Shown here in pieces: positions 7,422-16,578 of a DNA stretch of 64,000 bases; positions within the stretch are counted from its first letter, which is position 1; each line of letters starts with the position of its first letter. The stretch comes from Fimbriimonadaceae bacterium (GTDB taxonomy: Bacteria > Armatimonadota > Fimbriimonadia > Fimbriimonadales > Fimbriimonadaceae), in the NCBI GenBank assembly GCA_019638795.1, contig JAHBTB010000001.1:434001-498000 (forward strand). Direction: 5' to 3'. Position numbers and translations under genes: made by a program. Below the pieces are notes generated by a model. It did no database searches, was not told where the DNA came from, and saw only the letters and a program-made list of their open reading frames with translations.

Positions 7422-8477
7422 CTAAACAGGATACGTGTAATGTCCGTTGTGACAGTCCTCAATATATGCGGCGAGAAGGTCGATGCTGGCCTGGACGTCG
7501 TCTCGGTGGACGGTCTCGTTCACCGTGTGGACGTACCGGCAGGGGATGGACAGGGTGAAGGCGGCGATCCCGCCGTTCTGGCGCTGGACACCGCCCGCGT
7601 CGGTGCCCCCCAGCGGAAGCAACTCCATCTGGTACTTGATCCCCTTGGACTCAGCCAGCCCGCGGAAGTGCTCGACGACCTTGGGGTGGCAGATGAGCGA
7701 GGAGTCCATGAACTTGACCGCCGTCCCATGGCCCAGCTTCGTGACGCTCATCTCCTCGGGGATGCCGGGATAGTCGTTGGCCAGGGTGATGTCCAAGGCG
7801 ACGACCACGTCGGGGTTGATCGCCTGCCCCGCCGCCGTCGCGCCTCGCAACCCGATCTCCTCCTGGACGGTCGCGACGCCATAGACGTCGACACCATGGG
7901 ACGAGGCCTTTTTCATCGCCTCGATCATCACAAAGACCGCCACACGGTCGTCCATCGCCTTACAGGTGTAGTGGTCGCCGAGCACTTGGAACTTACGGTC
8001 CATCGAGACGCCGTCGCCGATCCGGACCTTGGCCCTGACGGTCTCTGCGTCCATTCCTAGATCGACGAAGTAGTCCTCGATCTTGGGGGCCCGGGCGGCC
8101 TCCTCTGCGGTCAGGAGGTGCTTGGGCTTCACACCCAGCATCAAAAGTCCGGGGATCAAACCGCCTTGGGTGCTGACCATGACACGCTGGGCCGCCATCA
8201 TCCGGGGGTCCCATCCCCCCACGGGGACGATCCGCAAGAACCCCTTGTCGGAAATGTGGCTGACGACAAAGCCGATCTCGTCCATGTGGGCGGCGAGCAT
8301 GAGCTTCCGGCCGGTCGGGTTGGAGGTCGCGGCCCGATGGGCGACGAGGTTGCCCATGATGTCGGTGGAAAGGTCGGCGATCGGCTTGAGTTCGCGGGCG
8401 ACAATGGCCCGGATTCGGTCTTCTTGGCCGGGGACACCGTGGGCTTCAGTGAGTTCCCGCAGGAGGTCGACGTTCAT
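7422..8477 (-). CDS. M42-family metallopeptidase (FrvX/PepA-like aminopeptidase)
   Basis: 351 residues. Two-metal ligands are visible: His and Asp in AAHMDEIGF, Asp in CKAMDDRV, the catalytic and binding Glu pair in TVQEEIGLRGA, Asp in VALDITLA, and the late His in CRYVHTVNE. The lid domain sits between residues ~75 and ~175. These enzymes form large tetrahedral cytosolic aminopeptidase assemblies; some were once annotated as endoglucanases. The weak TAAAAC box 9 nt before the ATG may be its -10 element. Confidence 0.92.
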   Translation of the reverse strand: MNVDLLRELTEAHGVPGQEDRIRAIVARELKPIADLSTDIMGNLVAHRAATSNPTGRKLMLAAHMDEIGFVVSHISDKGFLRIVPVGGWDPRMMAAQRVMVSTQGGLIPGLLMLGVKPKHLLTAEEAARAPKIEDYFVDLGMDAETVRAKVRIGDGVSMDRKFQVLGDHYTCKAMDDRVAVFVMIEAMKKASSHGVDVYGVATVQEEIGLRGATAAGQAINPDVVVALDITLANDYPGIPEEMSVTKLGHGTAVKFMDSSLICHPKVVEHFRGLAESKGIKYQMELLPLGGTDAGGVQRQNGGIAAFTLSIPCRYVHTVNETVHRDDVQASIDLLAAYIEDCHNGHYTYPV

Positions 8478-8503
8478 GCACGGGCGGTTTTACCCCGCTC
8501 GGT

Positions 8504-10600
8504 TCAGGCCGCCTCTGGAAGTTCAGTGTAGGCGGTCGTGCGGTTTCTGCCTTCCACTTTGGACCGGTACATCGCGCGGTCGGCACGCTCGACCAGTTCT
8601 TGGGGCTTAGCCCCGCAGTCATTGCACACCGCCACGCCAAAGCTTGCCGTCACGGGTCGCTGGGGCCAATCTCCGCCTTCGATCTCCATGCGCATGATCT
8701 CGGCGAGTTGGAAAGCCTCGGCGTCATCCAAGCCGATCGCGACCACGACGAACTCTTCCCCGCCGTACCGGGCGACGAGGTGCGGCGACGACACGACGCG
8801 GGTCAGGCAGGCGGCGACACCGACCAAGACGGCGTCGCCGGCCTGATGGCCGAAGTCATCGTTGAAAGACTTGAACTTGTCGACGTCCATGAGAATGACC
8901 GACACCGACGGTCCCCCCGCATGGCCCTTCGCAAGGTGTTCGGCCAAGAAGTCCTGGAAGTAGCGGTGGTTGTGGATACCAGTCAGGCCGTCCGTGGTGG
9001 CGAGCGAACTGAGGTGGCAGTTTGCTGCCTCCAGTTGGAGGTTCACATCGTTCATCTTCAACAGCAGGGCGTCGACGTGCATCTGCATCTTCATTCGGTC
9101 AGTGATGTCCTTGAAGAAGACGCTACTGCCCTTGCCCGAGGGATACACCCGGAACTCAAGCCACGAGCCGTTGAACTCGAACTCAAGACTCTGCTTGTCG
9201 TTGGCCTGGGTGGCCTGCTTGCACAAGGCGTTGATCGGCAGAAGGAGTTCCCGGGGGCAAATCTCACTGAGGCGTTTTCCTTCTGATGTCGCTTTGCCCA
9301 CGCCTAGGAACAGGCAGGCGGTCTGGTTGATATAGACCACGACGCCATCGGCGTCCACGGACAAGAACCCGTCATTGATACTCTCCAGGATCGACGTCAC
9401 CTGCTCGTGGGCCTCGACCACCTCGTCCATCGCCGCCCTCCGGTCCGTGACGTCTTCGGTCATCATCGCGATCCCCCCGATCTCGCCGCTTGGCTCGAAC
9501 CATGGACGGACCTCCCATTTGATCCAGATATGGCTGCCGTCTAACCGGTCGAAGCGCTCTTCATCGGACGTGACGCACTCCCCATGGAGGCATCGTTGGT
9601 GGATTTCTCGCCAAGGCTCCGCGATTTCAGGAAAGACGTCGTAATGAGACCTCCCGACAATCTCCTGCCCCTCCAAGTTGTAGTCCGTCATCCAGCGCTT
9701 GCTGGCGACCAAGTACCGGATGTCCCGGTCGAAGATGGCGACGGCGGCCGGGGCGTGCTGCATGAACGCGCGGAACTTGGCCTCGCTCATCGCCACTTCC
9801 CGGGACGACAGCGTCGCCGTGGTGGTGTCATGGAGACACATGATGCCGCCGACGATCTCGCCGGATTTTTGCCGCATGGGGAAGACCTTGACGTTCACGA
9901 AGGTCTGCTCCACTCCTTCGCGCACCCACTCGGCCTCAAATGTCGTCGCGTTTCCTTGGGTGAGAGCGTTGTCAAGGGCTTGCGCCATCAGGGCCTCGTC
10001 GACGCCTCGAAACACGTGGAGCACGGGCCTGAGCAAGGCCTCGTGGGCCGCGCACCGTGCGATCGTGCTCATGGTGGTGTTCCACTCCATCACCTCGCCT
10101 TCGGTGTTGAAGGTGGCGCACCCCACCGGGAGGCCGTTGAACAAGGACTCGAACCGCTTGGACGCATGGGCGTAGAGCGACGTCTGGATCTCCGCGTCGG
10201 CGAGGGCCCGTTCCAGTTCGTCCTGCCGGACTTGGAGCTGGTCGGCGTAGTGCTCCAACTCTTCGGCCTGGGCCGTCTGCTCGGAGTTCAAGCCTTCCAG
10301 CTGTTGCACCGCTTCCTTCAAGGCCCTTGTCTGCCCGGCGACTTGTTCCTCGAGTTCTGCTTGGACCTTCTTTTGCCTCTTTCGCATCTCTAGGTCGACG
10401 ACGGTGACGGCGACGATGACGAGGACGGAGCATATGGCCATGGCGACGCGTGAAGCGACCAGCCATGCCGGCCCCCCAACCTCGACAGCCAGCGCGACCA
10501 AGGCGACAGACATGACCAGGGCAGTGGTGACAACACCCGCCCTTCTGATCACGGCCCAGTTCTTTTGCACCATCGTTGTCAACTCGGCGTAGGCAAACAA
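8504..10600 (-). CDS. Membrane-anchored PAS-repeat sensor diguanylate cyclase
   Basis: 698 residues from the TTG at 10600; an ATG nine codons later (10573) is an alternative start. Two transmembrane helices lie near residues 22-42 and 45-68, followed by a long coiled coil (to ~150). Three PAS/PAC modules follow (about 160-285, 288-405, 408-520) and then a GGDEF domain with RYGGEEF as active site. The product-inhibition I-site RxxD is replaced by SSPH, so feedback inhibition through that site is not expected. It makes c-di-GMP, presumably tuning motility or envelope functions. Confidence 0.9.
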   Translation of the reverse strand: MFAYAELTTMVQKNWAVIRRAGVVTTALVMSVALVALAVEVGGPAWLVASRVAMAICSVLVIVAVTVVDLEMRKRQKKVQAELEEQVAGQTRALKEAVQQLEGLNSEQTAQAEELEHYADQLQVRQDELERALADAEIQTSLYAHASKRFESLFNGLPVGCATFNTEGEVMEWNTTMSTIARCAAHEALLRPVLHVFRGVDEALMAQALDNALTQGNATTFEAEWVREGVEQTFVNVKVFPMRQKSGEIVGGIMCLHDTTTATLSSREVAMSEAKFRAFMQHAPAAVAIFDRDIRYLVASKRWMTDYNLEGQEIVGRSHYDVFPEIAEPWREIHQRCLHGECVTSDEERFDRLDGSHIWIKWEVRPWFEPSGEIGGIAMMTEDVTDRRAAMDEVVEAHEQVTSILESINDGFLSVDADGVVVYINQTACLFLGVGKATSEGKRLSEICPRELLLPINALCKQATQANDKQSLEFEFNGSWLEFRVYPSGKGSSVFFKDITDRMKMQMHVDALLLKMNDVNLQLEAANCHLSSLATTDGLTGIHNHRYFQDFLAEHLAKGHAGGPSVSVILMDVDKFKSFNDDFGHQAGDAVLVGVAACLTRVVSSPHLVARYGGEEFVVVAIGLDDAEAFQLAEIMRMEIEGGDWPQRPVTASFGVAVCNDCGAKPQELVERADRAMYRSKVEGRNRTTAYTELPEAA

Positions 10601-10729
10601 GAGATACTGGCGAGCGCCTCATGGTCGGGCATGCGACCGGGCGGACCCTGAGCTACATTGTTGGCTCTGGGACAGTGAAATCTCAGGAGTCCCACAGAGT
10701 CTGGGGGCATTATCAAAACAGACAAGCCT

Positions 10730-11662
10730 ATGGAAAAAGTCGTCATTGTCGGAACAGGGCCGGCCGGGTACACCGCCGCCCTCTATGCCGGGCGTGCCGG
10801 CCTCCAGCCTCTGGTCTTCGCCGGCCCCGAACCAGGCGGCCAGTTGATGATCACCACCGACGTCGAGAACTACCCGGGGTTCCCTGAGGGGATCATGGGC
10901 CCCGACATGATGGACCTCTTCCGCAAGCAAGCAGAACGGTTCGGGGCCAAGATCCTTGCCAAGACCGTCGACCGCGTCGATTTCAGCGGCGGTAACCTGC
11001 GGGTCTACGCCGACGACGAGGAGTACGCCGCGCAGACCGTCGTCGTTTCCACGGGGGCAAGCGCCAAGTGGATCGGCTTGGAGTCCGAGGTCACATTTGG
11101 CGGCTACGGCGTGAGCGCGTGCGCCACGTGTGACGGATTCTTCTACCGCGACAAGACCGTCGCCGTGGTCGGCGGCGGCGACACCGCGATGGAAGAGGCG
11201 AACTACCTCACCCGCCATGCCTCAAAAGTGTATGTGGTCCACCGACGCGACCAGTTCCGGGCGAGCAAGATCATGCAACAGCGGGTTATGGACAACCCCA
11301 AGATCGAAGTGCTCTGGAACAAGCGGGTCGACGAGATCGTGGGCGAGTCGGAACCCCGCAAGAAGGTGACGGGCGTCCGACTGGTCGACACCGTCAACGG
11401 CACGTCGAGCGACCTCGGCCTAGACGGCGTGTTTGTCGCCATCGGCCACCACCCGAACAGTGACCCCTTCAAGAGTGTCTTGGACACCGACGAAAACGGT
11501 TACATCAAGGTCAAGCCGTTCTCGACGGAGACTAACGTGCCCGGCGTCTTCGCTTGTGGCGACGTGACCGACCACAAGTACCGCCAAGCGGTGACCGCGG
11601 CCGGATCAGGCTGCATGGCGGCCATTGACGCCGAACGTTTCCTCGAAGCATTGGGCTCGTAG
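10730..11662 (+). CDS. trxB: Thioredoxin-disulfide reductase
   Basis: 310 residues, normal family length. The FAD-binding motif is GTGPAG (8-13), the redox-active pair is CATC (131-134), the second NADPH-binding motif is VVGGGDTAMEEA, and the FAD-binding C-terminal motif is GVFACGDV. It reduces thioredoxin with NADPH. It is divergent from the diguanylate cyclase. CATTAT at 10708-10713 could be its -10 box, giving a short leader. Its TAG stop overlaps a TAGAAT sequence that may be the promoter of the next gene. Confidence 0.96.
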   Translation: MEKVVIVGTGPAGYTAALYAGRAGLQPLVFAGPEPGGQLMITTDVENYPGFPEGIMGPDMMDLFRKQAERFGAKILAKTVDRVDFSGGNLRVYADDEEYAAQTVVVSTGASAKWIGLESEVTFGGYGVSACATCDGFFYRDKTVAVVGGGDTAMEEANYLTRHASKVYVVHRRDQFRASKIMQQRVMDNPKIEVLWNKRVDEIVGESEPRKKVTGVRLVDTVNGTSSDLGLDGVFVAIGHHPNSDPFKSVLDTDENGYIKVKPFSTETNVPGVFACGDVTDHKYRQAVTAAGSGCMAAIDAERFLEALGS

Positions 11663-11676
11663 AATGTAGAGGTGAG

Positions 11677-12822
11677 GTGGACTTCGTGAACGTCGCGCTC
11701 TTGGTCTTGGCGATCCTCAACCCCCAGGTCGTCCAAGACCCGAACAAGCCACCTCCCGGCACCGCCCCCTCCTACGCCACATCGGACCTGACCAGTGCCG
11801 AGGACCCCAAGTTGGTCCACACCCAGTGGATCCGGCTTGCCGCTGCCGAGGTGCCCCAAAAGTGCCCGCGCCATCCGTGGGAGTTCCCGTTCGTCACTGC
11901 CGCCTACGGACGCACCGCCGCGGGCCAGTCCGGTGCCAACCTCCGTTTCCGGGTGTTCTCCCAGTACCGGAACGAGACCCTTGACAACGACCCGTCGATC
12001 TGGGCGTCGCGCCTCCTCCTCCGGCTGTGGGACATCAACTACCACCGGTTGGGCATCGACAACCCCGAGCGCTACCGCAAGGTCGTCGACGTCTTCCTCT
12101 GCACGGAAGGCGAGCCGGGCGGCGAGCAGATGTTCGTGAACGCCGACTTGGGCACCCCCAACAAGCCGCAAATGGTCGACATGAACGCCGTGTTCGTCTA
12201 TCAGGTGCAGACCTTGACCGAGCCTATCGAGTTCGCTCGTGAAGTGGCCCATGAGTACGGTCATGCCAGCCTGCCTCAGATCGGCCCGTTCCAGGGCCCC
12301 GAGTCGTGGGCGAACGGCGACGTCGGGGAGCGCATCTTCCTCAAGTGGGTGGCCGACGAGGTCCGGGGAGGCCGCCTCGTTCCGGCCGATGTCGCCAACT
12401 CCAAGCTTAACGACCTAGACAATTACGTCCGTGCCCGCGTGACCCCCCTCGTCCGAAAGGTCGCCGCGGCCGGACCCGACCTGGCCTTACTCGCCAAGGA
12501 CAGCCCTGCCGCGTACGACGCCTACGTCGCCCTGTGCTGCTACGCCCAGGCTGTCCTTCCCGCCAAGGTCCTTGGACGGGCGTTCAAGACGACGGCAGGA
12601 AACCGGGGCAGCGACTTCGCCGCCGCCATTGTGGAGGCCTGCGGTGAAGTGCCCGACCTTGTGCTCCAAGTGCCCGAGGGCTGGGGGAAGAAGCCGCTGT
12701 GGCTTCCGGTCGGCCACGGCAGGGTGGTGTCGGGGTCCGTCAAATCCAAGCGAGGCGACTGGATGCAGGTGGTCCCGACTGGCGCTAGCGTCAAAATCCG
12801 CAATCCGATCCCCAAAAGCTGA
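11677..12822 (+). CDS. Exported protein with HEYGH putative zinc-peptidase motif
   Basis: 381 residues. A short hydrophobic N-terminus (VNVALLVLAILNPQVV) suggests export. Residues 189-197 (EVAHEYGHA) match the HExxH metal-binding core of zinc peptidases. A downstream Glu third ligand is plausible in GPESWANGDVGE but not certain. The rest matches no family I recognise. The GTG at 11677 lies 12 nt after TAGAAT. A second GTG at 11686 has the better Shine-Dalgarno spacing (GAGGTGAGG) and is an alternative start. It precedes the flagellar operon, without evident functional link. Confidence 0.7.
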   Translation: MDFVNVALLVLAILNPQVVQDPNKPPPGTAPSYATSDLTSAEDPKLVHTQWIRLAAAEVPQKCPRHPWEFPFVTAAYGRTAAGQSGANLRFRVFSQYRNETLDNDPSIWASRLLLRLWDINYHRLGIDNPERYRKVVDVFLCTEGEPGGEQMFVNADLGTPNKPQMVDMNAVFVYQVQTLTEPIEFAREVAHEYGHASLPQIGPFQGPESWANGDVGERIFLKWVADEVRGGRLVPADVANSKLNDLDNYVRARVTPLVRKVAAAGPDLALLAKDSPAAYDAYVALCCYAQAVLPAKVLGRAFKTTAGNRGSDFAAAIVEACGEVPDLVLQVPEGWGKKPLWLPVGHGRVVSGSVKSKRGDWMQVVPTGASVKIRNPIPKS

Positions 12823-12902
12823 CAAAGCACTCCAGTTCCTGGCAAGAACACCGATATCCAAGCTGAAGGCCAGGAGTGGACCACTTCGGCCGAGGCGGAA
12901 CC

Positions 12903-13946
12903 TTGTCGGACATCCTGTCACAGTCGGAGATCGAGGCCCTGCTGAGTTCGCTTGTCGAACCGCAGGCGGCCGACACGATCGGTGGTCCCCCTGCCACGGT
13001 GAACACGTCCGGCACGAGCCCCACCACGTTCAAGGGGAACGGCCTCGGATCCCACCGTGCCGCCGTGGCATACGAAGTCTACGACTTCCGCCGCCCTGAT
13101 AAGTTTTCCAAGGAGCAACTGCGCACTCTGCAGATGCTCCACGAGACCTTCGCCCGCATCGCCAGCACCGCCCTGAGCGCGTACTTGCGCAGCACGGTCA
13201 GCATCGACCTGATCTCCCTGGAGCAGGTCCCCTACGAGGAGTACCTGCGCAGCATCAACCAGTCGGTGTTCACCATCATGTCGCTGCCGCCGCTCAGCGG
13301 GCAGGCTGCCCTTGAGCTGGAGTTCGGGCTTGTCTTCACGATGATCGACAAGCTCTTGGGGGGGCCGGGCCGCTCGCTCGACCGCACCGTCCTCACCGAC
13401 ATCGAGCAGCCTCTGTTCCGCCAGATCGTCGAGCGCACCTTCATGGCGCTCAAGTCGGCCTGGGAAGGCGTCGTCATCGTCAACCCGTCGATGGAAGCCC
13501 TTGAGACAAGCGCCCAGTTTGTCCAGATCGCCCCGCCGACGGACATCGTCGTCAGCATCCTTTTCGAAGTCCGGGTCGGCGAGGCGCACGGCGCCATGAG
13601 CTTGTGCGTTCCCTACATGCTGCTCAAGCCCATCACCGCCAAACTCAGCGCCCAAAAGTGGTTTGCCGCGGCAAGCAACCGTAAGCAGACCGTCGCCAAC
13701 CGCCGTGCCCTGGTCGGACAGATCAACGCCACCGAGGTCGAGTGCGCCGTCCAACTGGGCAAGTGCCGGCTGAGCGTGCACGACTTCCTGCGGCTCCGTC
13801 ATGGCGACACCCTGCGGCTCGACCAGAAAACCGAGCGCGACCTTCGATTTATGGTCTCTGAGAACCCGAAGTATCTCCTCCGTCCCGGTCTGGACGGCAA
13901 GAAGCTCGCCTTTGAAGTGACCGCCCCGATCCGCCCCAACGAGTGA
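12903..13946 (+). CDS. fliM: Flagellar motor switch protein FliM
   Basis: About 347 residues. The N-terminal LSDILSQSEIEALLSSL is the CheY-P-binding peptide of FliM. The CheC-like middle domain and C-terminal SpoA domain follow (LGKCRLSVHDFLRLRHGDTLRLD). Start chosen at TTG 12903, with GAGGCGG just upstream, because the conserved peptide begins there; an in-frame GTG nine codons earlier lacks ribosome-site spacing. First gene of a seven-gene switch/export operon; its stop overlaps the fliY start region. Confidence 0.93.
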   Translation: MSDILSQSEIEALLSSLVEPQAADTIGGPPATVNTSGTSPTTFKGNGLGSHRAAVAYEVYDFRRPDKFSKEQLRTLQMLHETFARIASTALSAYLRSTVSIDLISLEQVPYEEYLRSINQSVFTIMSLPPLSGQAALELEFGLVFTMIDKLLGGPGRSLDRTVLTDIEQPLFRQIVERTFMALKSAWEGVVIVNPSMEALETSAQFVQIAPPTDIVVSILFEVRVGEAHGAMSLCVPYMLLKPITAKLSAQKWFAAASNRKQTVANRRALVGQINATEVECAVQLGKCRLSVHDFLRLRHGDTLRLDQKTERDLRFMVSENPKYLLRPGLDGKKLAFEVTAPIRPNE

Positions 13947-13951
13947 CCCCA

Positions 13952-14860
13952 ATGCAGAAGATCACGGAAGAACTGGTCCAAAAGTTCACGAACGCGCAAA
14001 ACCAGATTTGGCAGACCGTCTCGAACGCGGCCTCCGAGTCGATCGAAGCGGGCATCCAGTTCCGCGACCCGAAGGTCTCGGTGATGCCCCTGACCGACGT
14101 GTACTCGGAAATGGCCTCACCCAAGCTGGTGGTCCAGTTCTGCTTTGCGGACTCGCCCGACAGCATCCAAGCCGTCTTGGTGCCGACCGAGGGCTTCCTT
14201 GCCCTTCACGAACTCCTGACATCGGAGACCAAGACGATCGCGGACGACCAGATGGCGGGCAAAGTCCGGCCGTTTGTCGAGGGCTTGGTCCAGGGCATTT
14301 GCCAGGCGACCGGGACGATCCGTAACGAGCCGATCGTCGCCAGCGGCCTCTCGAACCGCTACCAGATCTTCAACCTGCCGAGCAACCTGCAGCGGATGCC
14401 CGAATTGATCAAGGTCGACGTCACGATCAGCGGCGAGGGCGTCGAGACGACGGCGATGTGGCTGGTCGACATGTCGACGGCGCGGCACATCACGAACACG
14501 CCCGAGAACGGCGAAGAAGAACTCGCCGTCAGCGTCCTCGGGGCCCAAACCGCCGAGGCCGGGGTCTCGGGGCCCGCCCTGTCCGTGGACGACAGCGCCC
14601 TTGAGATGATCATGGACATCCCCCTGGAGATCAGCGTCGAGTTGGGCCGGATGCGGATGCTCGTCAAGGACGTGGTCGAGCTGGGCTCAGGTTCCATCGT
14701 CCAGATCGACAAAGCGGCGGGCGAGCCGGTCGACGTCCTCGTGAACGGGCGGCTCGTGGCCCGCGGCGAGGTCGTCGTGATCGAAGACAACTTTGGCGTC
14801 CGGATCACCGAGATCCTGAGCCTGCAAGAACGACTTGCGAAACTGAACGAGGTCGCGTGA
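13952..14860 (+). CDS. fliY: Flagellar motor switch protein FliY/FliN
   Basis: 302 residues, much longer than a plain FliN. The N-terminal two thirds look like a CheC/CheX-type region (FVEGLVQGICQATG; DISP-like elements are diverged). The C-terminal SpoA domain (IPLEISVELGRMRMLVKDVVELGSGSIVQIDK) is typical FliN. It belongs to the C-ring and may modulate CheY-P. ATG 13952 has GAGTGA upstream; GTG 13943 is an alternative start that overlaps fliM. Confidence 0.9.
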   Translation: MQKITEELVQKFTNAQNQIWQTVSNAASESIEAGIQFRDPKVSVMPLTDVYSEMASPKLVVQFCFADSPDSIQAVLVPTEGFLALHELLTSETKTIADDQMAGKVRPFVEGLVQGICQATGTIRNEPIVASGLSNRYQIFNLPSNLQRMPELIKVDVTISGEGVETTAMWLVDMSTARHITNTPENGEEELAVSVLGAQTAEAGVSGPALSVDDSALEMIMDIPLEISVELGRMRMLVKDVVELGSGSIVQIDKAAGEPVDVLVNGRLVARGEVVVIEDNFGVRITEILSLQERLAKLNEVA

Positions 14861-15513
14861 TGAAGAAAGCCTGCATCCTCTCCATTGCCGCTGTGTTGCC
14901 GCTGACGTGTTGGGCCGGCGAGACGCTGGGCACCAAGAAAGACTTGACGACGGGTGTCAATGTGCCTCCCGGGCCGGCCGTGGGCGGCCTTGAGGTGGTC
15001 CAGATGGTCGGTGCCCTGGTCGTCGTCTTCGCCTTGCTCAAGTGGGGGCTGCCCTACCTCATGACCAAACTGGGCCGCCGACTGGACACCGGCATTGACC
15101 ACCCGATCAAGAGCCTGGAGTCGGCGAACTTCGGCGGAGGCACCTTGCAAGTCGTCGAGGTGCGCGACCGCACCCTGCTCCTTTCGGTGACGACAAGCGG
15201 AGCGACCCTGGTCTGTGACCTCACGCCGGACCCCGCCGCCGAGCGGGCCAAGCCCAAGGCGTTCTTCGAGATGCTTGACGCCAAGAACGCCGAACCCACA
15301 CCGGCGCCGACCCACGCGGTGGTGGATTTTGGCGACGACTTCGGTGACGACGACGACGAGCCGATGGACGGTCATGACTTTGAGGCGGCCAAGCGCCTCC
15401 TCACCGCAGCCAAGGCCCGCCTCGAGGTCCCTGAAGAAGTCGAGCCAGCCGAAGACGGTCGTCAAGACCGCGTCCGCGAGGCCCTTGAGCGCCTCGCCCG
15501 GCTGACCGGCTGA
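14860..15513 (+). CDS. fliO: FliO-like flagellar export accessory protein
   Basis: 217 residues. A signal-like N-terminus (MKKACILSIAAVLPLTCWA) and one transmembrane helix (VVQMVGALVVVFALLKWGLPYL) are followed by a cytosolic beta domain (SLESANFGGGTLQVVEVRDRTLLLSV) typical of FliO. An unusual acidic stretch (FGDDFGDDDDEPMDGHDF) lies near residue 150. Its ATG overlaps the fliY TGA. FliO assists assembly of FliP. Call rests on fold features plus position before fliP. Confidence 0.85.
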   Translation: MKKACILSIAAVLPLTCWAGETLGTKKDLTTGVNVPPGPAVGGLEVVQMVGALVVVFALLKWGLPYLMTKLGRRLDTGIDHPIKSLESANFGGGTLQVVEVRDRTLLLSVTTSGATLVCDLTPDPAAERAKPKAFFEMLDAKNAEPTPAPTHAVVDFGDDFGDDDDEPMDGHDFEAAKRLLTAAKARLEVPEEVEPAEDGRQDRVREALERLARLTG

Positions 15514-15523
15514 AACCAAGGCC

Positions 15524-16312
15524 ATGCGTCGTCTCGTCGATTGGGCACGCGGTCACCGAAGGCAGGTGATGGTCTGGGCGACCGTGCTCTCCCTGATCGG
15601 CCTGGCCGCCCTGGCCGTGAGCCAGCAAGTGCCGGTGCCGTCAGTCAATATCGGCGTCGGAACCGGCAGCGAACGCGAGCAACTCGGCGCACAGTTCAAG
15701 ATCCTCGCCCTGCTGACCGTGCTCAGCGTTGCGCCGGCGATCCTGATCCTGACGACGTGCTTCACCCGCGTCGTCATCATCCTCAGCTTCACCCGCCAGG
15801 CCTTGGGGGCACAGAACATCCCACCCAACCAGGTGCTGGTCGGGTTGAGCCTGTTCCTGACCTTCTTCATCATGGCCCCGACCTACAACGAGGTCAACAA
15901 GGCGGCGATCCAACCGTTCTTCCAACAAGGCTCGGTCATGCCGATGGACGAGGCCCTCAAGAACGCCGAAGAGCCCCTGAAGAAGTTCATGCTCAAGAAC
16001 ACCTATGAGTCCGACCTCAAGATGTTCCTGGACTTCCGCCACCAGACACCCAAGTCCCGGGCCGAGATCGACTTCATGTCGGTGGTCCCGGCGTTCGTCA
16101 TCAGCGAGCTGAAAACCGCCTTCGTCATCGGCTTCTACATCTTTGTGCCGTTTGTCGTCATCGACCTTGTCGTCGCCAGCCTGCTGATGGGCATGGGCAT
16201 GATGATGATGCCGCCGGTGGTGATCTCCTTGCCGGCCAAACTGTTGGTCTTCGTCCTCGCCGACGGGTGGTCCGTCCTCGTCCGCGCGATCCTCGCAGGG
16301 TACGGCACATGA
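15524..16312 (+). CDS. fliP: Flagellar type III export gate protein FliP
   Basis: 262 residues. Conserved FliP core: TCFTRVVIILSFTRQALGAQ and the following PPNQVLVGLSLFLTFFIM, then the C-terminal helices with FVIGFYIFVPFVVIDLVVAS and the Met-rich loop MGMGMMMMPPVVISLPAKL. Four transmembrane segments plus an N-terminal signal/anchor (residues 13-30). Forms the export gate with FliQ and FliR. Its TGA overlaps the fliQ ATG by 4 bp. Confidence 0.96.
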   Translation: MRRLVDWARGHRRQVMVWATVLSLIGLAALAVSQQVPVPSVNIGVGTGSEREQLGAQFKILALLTVLSVAPAILILTTCFTRVVIILSFTRQALGAQNIPPNQVLVGLSLFLTFFIMAPTYNEVNKAAIQPFFQQGSVMPMDEALKNAEEPLKKFMLKNTYESDLKMFLDFRHQTPKSRAEIDFMSVVPAFVISELKTAFVIGFYIFVPFVVIDLVVASLLMGMGMMMMPPVVISLPAKLLVFVLADGWSVLVRAILAGYGT

Positions 16313-16578
16313 ACCACGGCATCGTCATGGAGTTGACGCGCCAGGGCATCTTGGTCGCGATGATGGTGACCCTGCCGATCTTGGCGGTGGCCCTCTTTGT
16401 CGGCCTGATCGTCAGCGTGTTCCAGGCCGTGACCCAGGTGCAGGAGATGACCCTGACTTACCTGCCCAAGATCCTTGGCTGCGCCGCCGTGATCACGGGC
16501 ATGGGATCGTGGATGCTCACGACCCTCGTCAAGTTCATGGTCGTCTGCTTCGACCAGATCGCACGGGTCAACCAATGA
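16309..16578 (+). CDS. fliQ: Flagellar export gate protein FliQ
   Basis: 89 residues, the usual length. Two transmembrane helices flank the conserved VSVFQAVTQVQEMTLTYLPK segment. Start placed at ATG 16309 because it overlaps the fliP stop (ATGA) and gives the canonical length. Overlaps fliR by 4 bp at its end. Confidence 0.95.
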   Translation: MNHGIVMELTRQGILVAMMVTLPILAVALFVGLIVSVFQAVTQVQEMTLTYLPKILGCAAVITGMGSWMLTTLVKFMVVCFDQIARVNQ

